Assembly (NCBI GenBank): GCA_018240405.1
Contig: JAFEFW010000615.1
Coordinates: forward strand, 62,001-126,000
Source: Pseudomonadota bacterium
GTDB lineage: Bacteria; Pseudomonadota; Alphaproteobacteria; Acetobacterales; Acetobacteraceae
Direction of reading: 5' to 3'
Length of the DNA: 64,000 bases
Positions within the stretch are counted from its first letter, which is position 1. Every line of letters begins with the position of its first letter. The translations under genes and the position numbers were made by a program. This document shows, one piece after another, positions 54,194 through 64,000 of this stretch. Below the pieces are notes generated by a model, which was not told the DNA's origin, ran no database searches, and worked only from the letters and a program-made list of their open reading frames with translations.

Positions 54194-54990
54194 GCAGGCA
54201 CCTCATCGTCCTCGCCCTCACCCAGGTAGGCAGCGATCACGGCCGGGTCGGCGCGTACCTCGGCCGGTGTTCCGTCGCTGATCTTCTTGCCATGGTCCAG
54301 CACGACGATGTGGTCGGAGATGCGCATGACCACGCCCATGTCGTGCTCGATCAACAGTAAGGAACAGCCCTCGCCGCGGATGCGCAGCAACAGCTGGTTG
54401 AGTTCCTCCGATTCGCGTGGGTTCAGTCCGGCCGCGGGCTCGTCCAGGCACAGCATGACCGGGTCCGTGCACATCGCACGTGCGATCTCCAGGCGGCGTT
54501 GCGCGCCATAGGGCAGCGCGCCGGCCGGGTCGTCGCCCCGCGAGGTGAGGCCGGTCGCATCCAGCCAGTGCTTCGCCTTCTCGATCGCCTTCGCTTCGGC
54601 CGCGCGATAGCGGCCCAACCCGACGACTGCCAATACGCCGAAGCCGGTCGCGGCCATCAGCGTGTTATGCTGCGCCACCAGCAGATTTTCCAGGACAGTC
54701 ATGCCGGCGAACAGGCGGATGTTCTGGAAGGTGCGCGCCACCTTGGCCGTGGCGCCAATGCGGTGGCCTGGCATCGCATGCAGTGAGAACCTCCGTCCGT
54801 CTGCATGCTGCAGTGTGATCGAGCCGCCGGTGGGCCGGTAGAAGCCTGTGATGCAATTGAAGACGGTCGTTTTTCCAGCGCCGTTGGGGCCGATGACGGC
54901 CGTGATGTCGCCGGGCTTCGCCTCGAACGACAGGCCGTCGACCGCCATCAGGCCGCCGAAGCGCATGGACAGGTCAGAGACGGACAGCAT
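54190..54990 (-). CDS. livG: Branched-chain amino acid-type ABC transporter ATPase LivG
   Basis: This 266-residue ATPase has Walker A GPNGAGKTT, the LivG-type FNCITGFYRPTGG and signature region LPYGAQRRLEIARAM with Walker B LCLDEPAAGLNP, and HDMGVVMRISDHIVVLDHG near the C-terminus. It starts 3 bases after the livM stop and overlaps livF by four. Confidence 0.93.
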   Translation of the reverse strand: MLSVSDLSMRFGGLMAVDGLSFEAKPGDITAVIGPNGAGKTTVFNCITGFYRPTGGSITLQHADGRRFSLHAMPGHRIGATAKVARTFQNIRLFAGMTVLENLLVAQHNTLMAATGFGVLAVVGLGRYRAAEAKAIEKAKHWLDATGLTSRGDDPAGALPYGAQRRLEIARAMCTDPVMLCLDEPAAGLNPRESEELNQLLLRIRGEGCSLLLIEHDMGVVMRISDHIVVLDHGKKISDGTPAEVRADPAVIAAYLGEGEDDEVPA

Positions 54991-54993
54991 GGC

Positions 54994-56322
54994 TCAGCCC
55001 CGCCCCTGCGCGACAAGCTCTGCCGCGATCTCCCGCCGCTCGCCCAGCGCCACACTCGGCGTGCGGCCGGAGACGAGTCCGCGCGGCCGCAACACCATCA
55101 TCACCACCAGCGCAAGGCCGAAGATCAGCATGCGGTACAGTGGCAGTTCACCGGCCAGGTCAGCGAATAGCGGGCTGTGCATCTGGTCCGCCAGGTAGCT
55201 CAGGAAGCCGCGCAGCAGCTCCAGGCCGCCGATCATGACCAGTGCCGCCAGCGCCACGCCCAGTTGGCTGCCCAGGCCGCCCAGCACCACGATTGCCAGC
55301 ACCGTAGCGGATTCGATGAAGGTAAAGCTTTCCGGGCTGATGAAGGCCTGGCGCGTGGCGAAGAAGGCGCCGGCGAAGCCGCCGAACAGCGCGCCGATCG
55401 CGAAGGCCGTCAGCTTGGTGCTGGTGACGTTGATGCCCAGGGAGCGGCACGCAACCTCATCCTCACGCAACGCCTCCCACGCCCTGCCAAGCGGCAGACG
55501 GCGCAGGCGCAGAGTCACCCAGTTGGTCAGCAGAGCCAGTCCCAGGATCACGTAGTAAAGAAAGATGACGCGCTGGATCGTCGCCGGCTCAATGTTGAAG
55601 AAGTGGGCGACCGTTCCCTCGCCACCGTCCATGCTGAACTGCAGCCCGAACAGTGTCGGGCGCGGAATGCCGGAAATACCGTTCGGACCGTTGGTCAACG
55701 ACGTCCAATTGATCAGCACGACGCGGATGATTTCACCGAACGCCAGCGTGACGATCGCCAGGTAGTCGCCACGCAAGCGCAGCACCGGAAAGCCCAGCAT
55801 GATGCCCCACAGCGCCGCAAGTATTCCGGCGAGCGGCAGGCAGGTCCAGAAGCCCAGCCCGAAATGCTGCGCAAACAACGCGTAGGAGTAGGCGCCGACG
55901 GCGTAGAAGGCGACGTAGCCCAGGTCCAGCAGGCCGGCTAGGCCGACGACAATATTCAGCCCCCAGCCCAACATCACGTAGGTCAGCACCAGGATGCCGA
56001 GATCGACGTAATAGCGCGACCCGAAGAAAGGCATCGCGATCGCAAAGAGGAGTAGCACGGGCGCAACAAACCGGCCGGCGCGGGACAGGGCTTCGGCGAA
56101 GGCGCGATTCGACTGGACGATCTCTCGACCGGTGTGCCGCCGCCGCCAGGTCAGGAAGGCCAGGCGCCCGAAGAACACCAGGCCGACCAGCACGGCCGTG
56201 GCGATCGGCCGGACGGTCAGCGTCAGGCCACGGTCCGTTGTCGTGGTGATAAGACCGACCAGGGGAACGAACAGGCCAAGGGCGATCAGGGCCGAGAGGA
56301 AGGCGTCACGCAGCGCGCTCAT
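54994..56322 (-). CDS. livM: Branched-chain amino acid-type ABC transporter permease LivM
   Basis: This 442-residue inner-membrane permease is somewhat longer than the usual 330-420 residues because of an extra N-terminal region (about 1-100) with two added helices and a cytoplasmic loop. The LivM core begins near FFGSRYYVDLGILVLTYVMLGWGLNIVVGLAGLLDLGYVAFYAVGAY. The EAA-like segment with LGRAWEALREDEVACRSLGIN lies near 280-300. It starts 10 bases after the livH stop. Confidence 0.92.
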   Translation of the reverse strand: MSALRDAFLSALIALGLFVPLVGLITTTTDRGLTLTVRPIATAVLVGLVFFGRLAFLTWRRRHTGREIVQSNRAFAEALSRAGRFVAPVLLLFAIAMPFFGSRYYVDLGILVLTYVMLGWGLNIVVGLAGLLDLGYVAFYAVGAYSYALFAQHFGLGFWTCLPLAGILAALWGIMLGFPVLRLRGDYLAIVTLAFGEIIRVVLINWTSLTNGPNGISGIPRPTLFGLQFSMDGGEGTVAHFFNIEPATIQRVIFLYYVILGLALLTNWVTLRLRRLPLGRAWEALREDEVACRSLGINVTSTKLTAFAIGALFGGFAGAFFATRQAFISPESFTFIESATVLAIVVLGGLGSQLGVALAALVMIGGLELLRGFLSYLADQMHSPLFADLAGELPLYRMLIFGLALVVMMVLRPRGLVSGRTPSVALGERREIAAELVAQGRG

Positions 56323-56332
56323 GCCCGGTGCC

Positions 56333-57286
<954 letters not shown>

Positions 57287-57447
57287 GCATTCAGCGTATA
57301 GCGCAAGGGCGGCTGGGGTGGCCTCGCCATGGTCCCGTTACGTTCGCATGCGGCCGCCGCCGGCTCAGCGGAACGGCCTTAATCATTTCTTAAATCTGCT
57401 GTGCGAACCCGAGGGCACAACACCAGGCGGCGCGCAGCCTACATGCA

Positions 57448-58665
57448 ATGGCCGCCCACTCTCGCACGGGGCTCGGCGTGACACAGTCTCTGCTGGTGAT
57501 CGACGATCAAAGGCTTGACCGGGCGATCGTCACGCATGCGGGCATGCGAGCCGGGTTGCAGGCGCAGGGCGTTGGAACGATCGAAGAGGCACGTGGCCTC
57601 CTCGAACAAGGCGCGCGCTTCGACTTCATCGTGCTTGACCTCGCGCTGGGCGAAGAAGACGGGTTGGAGGCCCTGCCACTGATCGCCGCACACAATGCTG
57701 GGGCTGTGGTCATCTTCGCTTCAGGGTTCGATATCCGCGTGCTGGCAGCCAGCCAGAGGCTGGCATCGGCCCTGGGGTTGCAGGTTGGCAGTGTGCTGCG
57801 CAAGCCGATCATGCCGGCGGTGCTGATCGAACTGCTGCGTCCCCATGTCACCGTAATACAGCAGGAAACCGCGACCGGCCCTACGCAGGTGCACGCTGAT
57901 CAGATACGGCGCGCGCTCGCATCAGGCGGTATTCGCCCCTGGTTCCAGCCGAAGACGTCGTTGCGCACGGGCGCCATTGTCGGCACCGAGGCGCTGGCGC
58001 GCTGGGTGCGCGCAGATGGCATCCTGATCCCGCCAAGTCGGTTCATTCCGGTGGCCGAAGCCACAGGTCTGGCACAGGAGCTGACCTTTGCCGTGCTGGA
58101 CCAGTCGTTGCGTGCCTGCGCTCATTGGCGCCAGACGCGGCCCGCGTGCTGGGTGGCCGTCAACCTGACGCCTGTGCTGCTGACCGACCCCGCGCTGCCA
58201 GACCGTATCGACGACTTCCTGAAGGCGCATCAGGTGCCGCCCTCGGCGCTGGTGCTGGAGATCACCGAAAGCAGCGCCATTCCGGACACGCCGCAAGCGA
58301 TGGAGATTCTGACACGGTTGCGCATTCGCGGCATCAGTCTCTCGATTGACGATTTCGGCACCGGCCATTCCAGCCTGCTGTCGCTTGTCCGGATGCCGTT
58401 CAACGAAATGAAGATTGACCAGACCTTCGTCCGCGAGGCGATCAGCAACAACGACTCCCGTAACGTGGTGCGCGCCAGCGCTTCGCTCGGGCGGGAACTC
58501 GGCTTGAACGTTGTCGCAGAGGGTGTGGAGACCGAACCGATGGCGCGCCTGGTACAGGACGCCGGCTGCGATGTCGGTCAAGGCTGGCTGTATGGCAAGG
58601 CGATGCCACAGGACGCGTTTGAGCGTCTGTTGCATGAGAGCAGACCGGAGGAAGCCGCTGTTTAG
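57448..58665 (+). CDS. REC-EAL response regulator, probable c-di-GMP phosphodiesterase
   Basis: This 405-residue cytoplasmic protein has a receiver domain (about 13-130; phospho-acceptor Asp64 in VLDLALG, conserved lysine in LRKPIMPA) and an EAL domain (about 150-395). EAL catalytic features are present: E181-A-L in TEALARW, the asparagine of NLTP, glutamate in LEITES, the aspartate pair in SIDDFGTGHSS, lysine in EMKIDQTF and glutamate in AEGVET, plus GQGWLYGKAMP. An active c-di-GMP phosphodiesterase controlled by phosphorylation is therefore likely. Its 3' end overlaps the hybrid kinase gene by 32 bases, which suggests the kinase is its partner. Confidence 0.92.
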   Translation: MAAHSRTGLGVTQSLLVIDDQRLDRAIVTHAGMRAGLQAQGVGTIEEARGLLEQGARFDFIVLDLALGEEDGLEALPLIAAHNAGAVVIFASGFDIRVLAASQRLASALGLQVGSVLRKPIMPAVLIELLRPHVTVIQQETATGPTQVHADQIRRALASGGIRPWFQPKTSLRTGAIVGTEALARWVRADGILIPPSRFIPVAEATGLAQELTFAVLDQSLRACAHWRQTRPACWVAVNLTPVLLTDPALPDRIDDFLKAHQVPPSALVLEITESSAIPDTPQAMEILTRLRIRGISLSIDDFGTGHSSLLSLVRMPFNEMKIDQTFVREAISNNDSRNVVRASASLGRELGLNVVAEGVETEPMARLVQDAGCDVGQGWLYGKAMPQDAFERLLHESRPEEAAV

Positions 58666-61477
58666 AGGCTACTCACTGCGGTCGCTCAGGTCGCGCACGG
58701 GGCTCATGAGCGCTGCGCTGATCATCGCGCTTTGGGGCGCGATTGCCGGCTATTTGAACGAAAAGCACGCGGCCGAGATAGATGCGATGAGGCGGGATAC
58801 CCGCAACCTGAGCCACGCCTTCGAGGAGAACATCCGCCGCACCATTGATGCCATCGACGCGACTATTCGTGCTGTACGGGTCGCCAAAGCCGCAGACGCA
58901 CAAAACTTCGACATTGTGGCATGGGACCGCGACAGCGGCCTGGCGCGCGAGCTGACACTGCAGCTTGCCTTTGCCGACCGCAATGGGATCCTCACCGACA
59001 GCAACCTTGGCAAGCCGAAGGCAACGGTGGACCTGGCGGACCGACCGCATTTCAAGGCTGCACGCGCCATGAAGGAGGATAGGCTGTTCGTCAGCCAACC
59101 CGTGCTGGGTCGGGTCTCCAATCGATGGTCCATACAGTTCGTGCGCAGGCTTTACGACAGTGCTGGCGGTTTTGACGGCATGGTCGTGGCCTCGCTGGAT
59201 CCCGCATTTCTGTCCCGATTTTCCAAATCACTGGATATCGGCAATGGGACCTTGCTGCTGTTAGGCACGGACGGCATCGTTCGCGCAGCGGCACCAGAGA
59301 CGTTCGTGCCGCTGCGGGAAGATCTGTCATCCACGGAGCTGATGCAGGCGGTCAGCCGGACCGCGCAAGGAACCCTGGAGACGGCAGAGATCGGTGACCA
59401 TGTCCGGCGTATCTACAGCTGGCGGCATGTGGATCCGTTTGACCTGACTGTTGTGGTCGGGCTGTCCACAGCCGATGCGCTGGAGGAGTTTCGCCGGGAC
59501 TTGACGCTATTTTGCGCTCTCGGCGTCGTACTGACCATCGGCGTGATCGGCGCAGGCGCAATGCTGGCGCGCCGGCAGCGGCAGCTTGTCGGCTCCTGGC
59601 GCATCCTGCACGCCGCGGTCGAAAACATCAGCCAGGGTCTGATGGTCATCGACCCGCAGCGGCGCGTACCGGTGCTCAACCGCCGCGCCGTGGAGTTGCT
59701 GAGTCTACCGCCACATCTGGCCCAACCAGGAGTGCGGTTCGACGACATACTTGCCTGGCAACTCGCCGCTGGCGAATTCGACGGTCCAGCCCACGCGCAT
59801 GTGCGAGACCTGGTGCGTTCAGGCGGCATTGCGCAAGGCAACACAGCGTACCAGCGCCGGTGCGTGAGCGGCGCTACTTTGGACGTGCGGACGCAAGTCC
59901 TGTCGAACGGCCTTGCGGTCCGCACGCTCACGGATATCACCGAGTCCCAGAGGACGGCGGACGTTCTGGCCGAGGCTCGCGATCGCGCTGAAGCCGCAGT
60001 ACGAGCCAAGTCGGAGTTTCTGGCCATCATGAGCCACGAAATCCGTACACCCTTGAACGGCGTGATTGGCGTAACCGAACTGCTGCAGGGTATGGAACTG
60101 GGGCCGACTCAACGCGACTACGTGCAAACCATCCGTGAGTCCGGTGACCACCTGCTGCAACTGATTAACGACATACTGGATTTCTCGCGCCTCGAAGCAT
60201 CGCGGGTTGAGCTGGAAGAGGTCGCATTTGATCCGTCCGCAACGGTGCGCAGCATGGCGGATCTTTTCCGTACGCAGGCGAGCCAGAAGGGTCTCGAACT
60301 GACGGCGACGTTCACGCGCGTTCCAGCGGCGGTCATCGGTGATCCAGGGCGGCTGCGGCAGGTGTTGTTTAACCTGGTCGGCAACGCGATCAAATTCACC
60401 GAGCGGGGTTGGGTCGATATTACGCTGGCAGCCGAGGAATTATCGGACGACCGCGTGCGCATGCTCATTCGCGTCACCGACACGGGCATCGGCATCGAAC
60501 CCGAATCCATTCAGTTCATGTTTGAGAAGTTTACCCAGGCTGACGGCTCGATCTCACGTCGCTTCGGCGGCAGCGGCCTCGGCCTGGCCATCTGCCAGCG
60601 ATTGGTTACGCTGATGGGCGGAACGATCCGGGTTGAAAGCCAGCTGGGCAAGGGCAGCGCATTTCATTTTGAATTAACACTCAGGACGGCCCCCGTCCCT
60701 TCAGAGGAAAGCCCGATGGAGACAGGCGAACACATCGCCGTCCCGGCTCACCCGATGAACGTGCTTGTCGCCGAGGACAACAGAACCAACCAAATGGTCG
60801 CCTTACGGTTGCTCAACCGCCTTGGCCACACGGGGGTTGCGGTGGAAAATGGCGTCCAGGCGGTCGCCGCGGCCGCCGATAACCATTTCGACCTGATCCT
60901 GATGGATGTGATGATGCCGCAGATGGATGGGCTGTCTGCCACACGCCTGATCCGTGCGTCAGAGCCGCCCGGCATTCATGTTCCGATCATTGGGCTGACC
61001 GCCGACTCACAGACGGAGCATCTGGATAGGTGCCTTGCCAGCGGCATGGATAACGTTACGACGAAGCCGATCACCCTCGCCCGCCTTAAGGAGGTCATTG
61101 CAAGCGCGCTGGACCGGTCGCAGCCGTTACGCGAGGCGATCCCGTCGAGCCGGATGCAGGAACTGCGCGACGAACTGGGCGACGACGTCGTTGCCGAGAT
61201 TCTTGCCACCTTCGTTGAGGAGACCGCCGCCAACCTGCTGTCGCTGTGGGAAGCCGGTTCGAGCGGCGATGCCCAAAGCGTACAGCGAGTGGCCCACAGC
61301 ATCACAGGCGCCGCGCGCAATGTCGGCCTGACAGCCTTAGCGAACCACTCAAGAAGCCTGGAAGAAGGCGCCGGCCGCCTGAGCGTGGCGCAGATCATGG
61401 CCGTGGTTGCCGCGATGCAACAGGACTTCGATGACGCAGTGCCGCGACTCGCGGACGCTGTACCGGCCGTAGCCTGA
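58634..61477 (+). CDS. Hybrid sensor histidine kinase (PDC-PAS-HisKA-HATPase-REC-HPt)
   Basis: This 947-residue membrane kinase has one N-terminal helix (about 20-41), a periplasmic PDC/dCache-like sensor (about 45-285) and a second helix (about 290-312). These are followed by a PAS_7 domain (about 325-435), HisKA with His468 in MSHEIRTPLNG, HATPase with GNAIKF, GTGIG-type and GSGLGLAI boxes, REC with Asp758 (LMDVMMPQMDG), and an HPt domain with His888 (VAHSITGAARNVG). This is the layout of a complete phosphorelay in one protein. The ATG at 58634 is preferred; it lies inside the EAL gene. The final phosphate could pass from the HPt to the REC of the neighbouring EAL protein. Confidence 0.92.
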   Translation: MRADRRKPLFRGYSLRSLRSRTGLMSAALIIALWGAIAGYLNEKHAAEIDAMRRDTRNLSHAFEENIRRTIDAIDATIRAVRVAKAADAQNFDIVAWDRDSGLARELTLQLAFADRNGILTDSNLGKPKATVDLADRPHFKAARAMKEDRLFVSQPVLGRVSNRWSIQFVRRLYDSAGGFDGMVVASLDPAFLSRFSKSLDIGNGTLLLLGTDGIVRAAAPETFVPLREDLSSTELMQAVSRTAQGTLETAEIGDHVRRIYSWRHVDPFDLTVVVGLSTADALEEFRRDLTLFCALGVVLTIGVIGAGAMLARRQRQLVGSWRILHAAVENISQGLMVIDPQRRVPVLNRRAVELLSLPPHLAQPGVRFDDILAWQLAAGEFDGPAHAHVRDLVRSGGIAQGNTAYQRRCVSGATLDVRTQVLSNGLAVRTLTDITESQRTADVLAEARDRAEAAVRAKSEFLAIMSHEIRTPLNGVIGVTELLQGMELGPTQRDYVQTIRESGDHLLQLINDILDFSRLEASRVELEEVAFDPSATVRSMADLFRTQASQKGLELTATFTRVPAAVIGDPGRLRQVLFNLVGNAIKFTERGWVDITLAAEELSDDRVRMLIRVTDTGIGIEPESIQFMFEKFTQADGSISRRFGGSGLGLAICQRLVTLMGGTIRVESQLGKGSAFHFELTLRTAPVPSEESPMETGEHIAVPAHPMNVLVAEDNRTNQMVALRLLNRLGHTGVAVENGVQAVAAAADNHFDLILMDVMMPQMDGLSATRLIRASEPPGIHVPIIGLTADSQTEHLDRCLASGMDNVTTKPITLARLKEVIASALDRSQPLREAIPSSRMQELRDELGDDVVAEILATFVEETAANLLSLWEAGSSGDAQSVQRVAHSITGAARNVGLTALANHSRSLEEGAGRLSVAQIMAVVAAMQQDFDDAVPRLADAVPAVA

Positions 61478-61478
61478 G

Positions 61479-62240
61479 CTAACCTCGCCGCATACTGCCA
61501 GGTGGAACCAGCACATCGACCACCGAGTCCGGCACCTCCACCCAGGACCGAGGCGGACGATCAACCAGACCGGCGTGCTCCTGCTGCGCAATCACCATAC
61601 CGCCGCTGGCTCGCGCAGCCTCGATCGCCAGCAATCCGTCGCGCGACACGGCCAGCGATGCGGACGGCGCGACCATAGCGACAGCAACGGCTGCCACATC
61701 GACCGGGAATGTGCGGTACAGCAGGGCTTCGTTACCGGCAACCCGAGCCGTCAGAACGAGGTCCGATGCCAGGGGACCAATGCGCCAATGGGTGGATTGG
61801 CGCGGGTCGGCACCGGTGCCAATGCCACTTCGGCTGAGAAGGCCAGGACTGCCCGCGGCGATGTCACGAAACAGCCGGCGTATGACTCCCGCAGGCAGGC
61901 TGCAAGCTTCGATCTGGGCTGAGTCTGCCAGTGCCCGGAAACCGAAGACGGGGAACCACTGACCGGAAATGACGCGCCGAATCAGCCCAGCCACGGCAAG
62001 GCGATCCAGCCCCCCTCCGCGCATCTTTCCACGCGCTGCTGCATAAACGACGGTCAAATCCCGCGGGTGGGACTGTTGCCGATAGGCGGCCGTCAGCGCG
62101 GCGGCGAGATTCTCGCTGAGCCACTCAACCGCCATCACGGCGCCGTCGGGAACAAGCTGTGCAGCTTCCTGTGCGTCGATTGTCCGCCAACCCCGCGGCG
62201 GCGGTAGCGGTCGCCGGTGCCCGGCCGACAAATGCAGCAT
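61479..62240 (-). CDS. Family I CoA-transferase, alpha domain only
   Basis: This protein of about 253 residues matches the N-terminal (alpha) half of propionate/acetate CoA-transferases of the YdiF type: ITAEEAAxLxxDGA-like (IDAQEAAQLVPDGAVMAVEW), HPRDLTVVYAAARG, GLDRLAVAGLIRRVISGQWFPVFGF, IEACSLPAGVIRRLFRDIAAGSPGLLS, and the end GMVIAQQEHAG..VPDSVVDVLVPPGS. The catalytic glutamate of these enzymes is in the beta half, which is missing here: the gene stops at about the alpha-beta boundary. It is either a degraded copy or a subunit whose partner is encoded elsewhere. The start is uncertain (the frame is open to 62324). Confidence 0.75.
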   Translation of the reverse strand: MLHLSAGHRRPLPPPRGWRTIDAQEAAQLVPDGAVMAVEWLSENLAAALTAAYRQQSHPRDLTVVYAAARGKMRGGGLDRLAVAGLIRRVISGQWFPVFGFRALADSAQIEACSLPAGVIRRLFRDIAAGSPGLLSRSGIGTGADPRQSTHWRIGPLASDLVLTARVAGNEALLYRTFPVDVAAVAVAMVAPSASLAVSRDGLLAIEAARASGGMVIAQQEHAGLVDRPPRSWVEVPDSVVDVLVPPGSMRRG

Positions 62241-62409
62241 CCTGGTACGCTCCGCGGGCCGATCAGACAACGACCGGACCTGTTGTGGCACAGTAATGCC
62301 TGAAGCGCCGAGGAGTAGTGACAAGATCGATATCAGCCTTTGATGCGGCGTTGCCGGCTTCGCCGCTTGAAACAGACTACGGCGTCGAAATCAGGACAAT
62401 CCAGTGCCG

Positions 62410-63462
62410 TCACGGACGAAAGTGCGGCATCACTTCAGTGCACAGCAGTCGCAGGGAATTGACCACACGATCGGCGGGAATTTGCATTCCGCAATTCAAT
62501 TCGGCAAGAATCCCGGATAGGCCAAGCGTCTCCCGCAACGCCGCAAGCCGGTCGACGACCATGGCAGGCGTGCCAACCACGATCTTGCTGCGCAGGGCCT
62601 CATCGTAGTCGATGCTCATGAGCCGAGCGCCCCGCTCCGCCCGGTTTTCAATGGCGCGCGCGCCCTCCTGCGAGGCTGAGGCTTCGATCCGCTGGCCCAG
62701 ATAGCGGTAGAAATACATGATGGATTCACGTGGCTCCTCGCGCGCCTGCTGTTCGGTCGCCGCAAGGTAGACCGGAACGCGCAGGTAGACTTTCCCTTCG
62801 CCGGCGTGGCCAGCAGCCTTCCAGGCCTCCCGGTATACCTTCAGGTTCGGCACAAGTTCATTCAGGTCCCCCAGACGAGTGGCAACGAAGATCGGCATCC
62901 CCTGCTCGCCACTTTGCTGGAACGTGTCCGGGCTGTTCACGGCCAGACGAAGTTCGGGATATGGGGCCTGATACGGCTTTGGCACGAGGCAGACATTATC
63001 GAAGTTGTAGAACTGGCCATGGAATGAAAACGTCTCCTGCGTCCAGGCGCGCTTCACGATCTCCAGCACCTCGGCCATGCGCTCGCGGCTTTCCGCGTAT
63101 GAGATGCCGTACGCCTGGTAGGTGCGCGGAAATCCGCTCCGGCCGACTCCAAAAATCAGGCGACCGTTGGAGATGTGGTCAACGGTGGCAGCCTCCTCGG
63201 CGATACGTAACGGATGGCACAGCGGCAGCACCTGCACGGCGATGCCGATCTTCATCCGTTTCGTGCGCGTCGCGATGGCGCTGGCGATCGCCAGCGGAGC
63301 GGCCAGAACGGAGCGCTCCGGCGCATTGTGCAATTCGGCCAGCCACATGACGTCGAGGCCGGACTCCTCGGCGGCGTCCACCAGCGCAAAGGATTCGGCA
63401 AAGGCCTCGGCTTCGGTTTGACCCTGCCGGCGTTGAAATTCGTGGAACATGCCGAATTCCAT
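62410..63462 (-). CDS. LLM class flavin-dependent oxidoreductase (luciferase-like monooxygenase)
   Basis: This 350-residue TIM-barrel flavoenzyme of the bacterial luciferase superfamily uses reduced FMN (or F420 in some members). Visible features are the opening MEFGMFHEFQRR, SGLDVMWLAELHN, IGIAVQVLPLCHPLRIAEEAATVDHISNGRLIFGVGRSGFPRTYQAYGI, and the C-terminal GTPAMVVDRLAALRETLGLSGILAELN. A substrate cannot be assigned; members attack sulfonates, alkanes, and terpenoids among others. It is transcribed on the minus strand behind the CoA-transferase remnant. Confidence 0.88.
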   Translation of the reverse strand: MEFGMFHEFQRRQGQTEAEAFAESFALVDAAEESGLDVMWLAELHNAPERSVLAAPLAIASAIATRTKRMKIGIAVQVLPLCHPLRIAEEAATVDHISNGRLIFGVGRSGFPRTYQAYGISYAESRERMAEVLEIVKRAWTQETFSFHGQFYNFDNVCLVPKPYQAPYPELRLAVNSPDTFQQSGEQGMPIFVATRLGDLNELVPNLKVYREAWKAAGHAGEGKVYLRVPVYLAATEQQAREEPRESIMYFYRYLGQRIEASASQEGARAIENRAERGARLMSIDYDEALRSKIVVGTPAMVVDRLAALRETLGLSGILAELNCGMQIPADRVVNSLRLLCTEVMPHFRP

Positions 63463-63860
63463 GGTTCCTCTCCCTGGCTTTCCGGCAAGGTCGGCCGGTT
63501 TGTTGGGAAGCGCAAGTGTGGAGACCGGCTACGGCCACGGCCGTTCAAAGGGTCATCAAATGGCGCGGTGGCGAATGAATGCTGACGTGGTGACAAAGAG
63601 TGTGCCGCGATGCGCATACATTTCGCGGCATCGAATGGTCAGGCGGACTTTGGCACCCGGTGCGAGGCCGCCGGGCCCACGACTGCGACAGCTTCGTGGA
63701 TACGACACAGCCAGCGCGAGCCTGTGCGCCATGCAACACGGACGTGATGGAGCGCCAGGACGGTTCGACCAGCAGCAAGAATGTATGCAGGCGGCTGCCT
63801 TATTTTGACGAATCAACGTGCCGCCATCAGCGGCTCCATTGTCGCGTGCGGGAGGCACCG
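63463..63860. other. Intergenic region upstream of the flavin monooxygenase gene, no gene seen
   Basis: No convincing coding sequence, repeat or strong hairpin is visible in these 398 bases between the divergent flavin-dependent oxidoreductase gene (-) and the possible truncated gene starting at 63861 (+). It probably contains the promoters of both. Confidence 0.5.
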
Positions 63861-64000
63861 GTGGCCCCCACTGAGGCTAATGCCATCGTGCGCGACCTGG
63901 GCGCGTACGGCTGGATCATCGTGACGCCGCCCTCGGCCGGCGCTGCACCACAGCCACTGGTCAACAGACCCAAACACATTGTTCAAGCAGCCGGATCACC
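63861..64000 (+). CDS. Possible 5' end of a gene cut by the window edge
   Basis: A GTG at 63861 is preceded by GGAGG with a 5-base spacer and opens a frame with no stop to the end of the window (46 codons: VAPTEANAIVRDLGAYGW...). The short segment is not recognisable. The good ribosome-binding site is the only support. Confidence 0.35.
   Translation, partial: MAPTEANAIVRDLGAYGWIIVTPPSAGAAPQPLVNRPKHIVQAAGS

Overview
This 64 kb window is GC-rich, densely coded and carries no rRNA, tRNA, insertion sequence, phage gene or CRISPR array that I could see. The gene content suggests a free-living, aerobic, Gram-negative alphaproteobacterium with a versatile heterotrophic metabolism. Indicators are a DUF1285/Nudix (CoA pyrophosphatase) pair, a MoxR-DUF58-BatA/DUF4159 cluster, a bc1-type Rieske protein, RND efflux, Dpp- and Liv-type ABC importers, and CoA-transferases. 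A Rhodospirillales/Acetobacteraceae-like soil organism would fit, but this is inference only.

Layout. 0-9.6 kb (+): end of a membrane glycosyltransferase-like protein, a haloacetate (fluoroacetate-type) dehalogenase, then a tightly overlapped peptide/nickel-type ABC importer (SBP, two permeases, two ATPases) ending in a double-domain family III CoA-transferase. 9.7-13.8 kb: an orphan molybdate permease ModB, a DUF364 protein, an orphan Rieske protein, a PadR regulator and CreA. 13.8-22.1 kb: a CreA-Nudix-DUF1285 operon (-) divergent from MoxR, DUF58, BatA/DUF4159 and VWA-like membrane proteins (+). 22.1-29.4 kb: a GNAT enzyme and a minus-strand catabolic set: TIM-barrel amidohydrolase, FAD/[2Fe-2S] oxidoreductase, dihydroorotase-like hydrolase, lipocalin-like protein, tandem alpha/beta-barrel protein and class V aminotransferase.

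29.5-44.6 kb (-) is the centrepiece. A type II secretion system in the order gspE-F-H-I-J-L-M-C/N-D-K-G lies directly downstream of a gene of about 1570 codons. That gene encodes a secreted, cysteine-rich G8-domain/parallel-beta-helix protein resembling animal CEMIP/TMEM2 (hyaluronan-degrading) proteins. A DsbA-like thiol oxidoreductase is divergently transcribed from it. The simplest reading is a dedicated secretion module: the exoprotein goes through Sec, is disulfide-folded in the periplasm, and is then exported by the adjacent T2SS.

45.7-57.3 kb holds a small lipoprotein, a ketopantoate-reductase-family enzyme, an RND adaptor/pump pair, an MFS transporter and a branched-chain-amino-acid-type ABC importer (livF-G-M-H without a binding protein). 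57.4-61.5 kb encodes a REC-EAL phosphodiesterase overlapping a hybrid histidine kinase with REC and HPt domains, a likely phosphorelay into c-di-GMP. The window ends with an alpha-domain-only CoA-transferase, a luciferase-like flavin monooxygenase and possibly the start of another gene.
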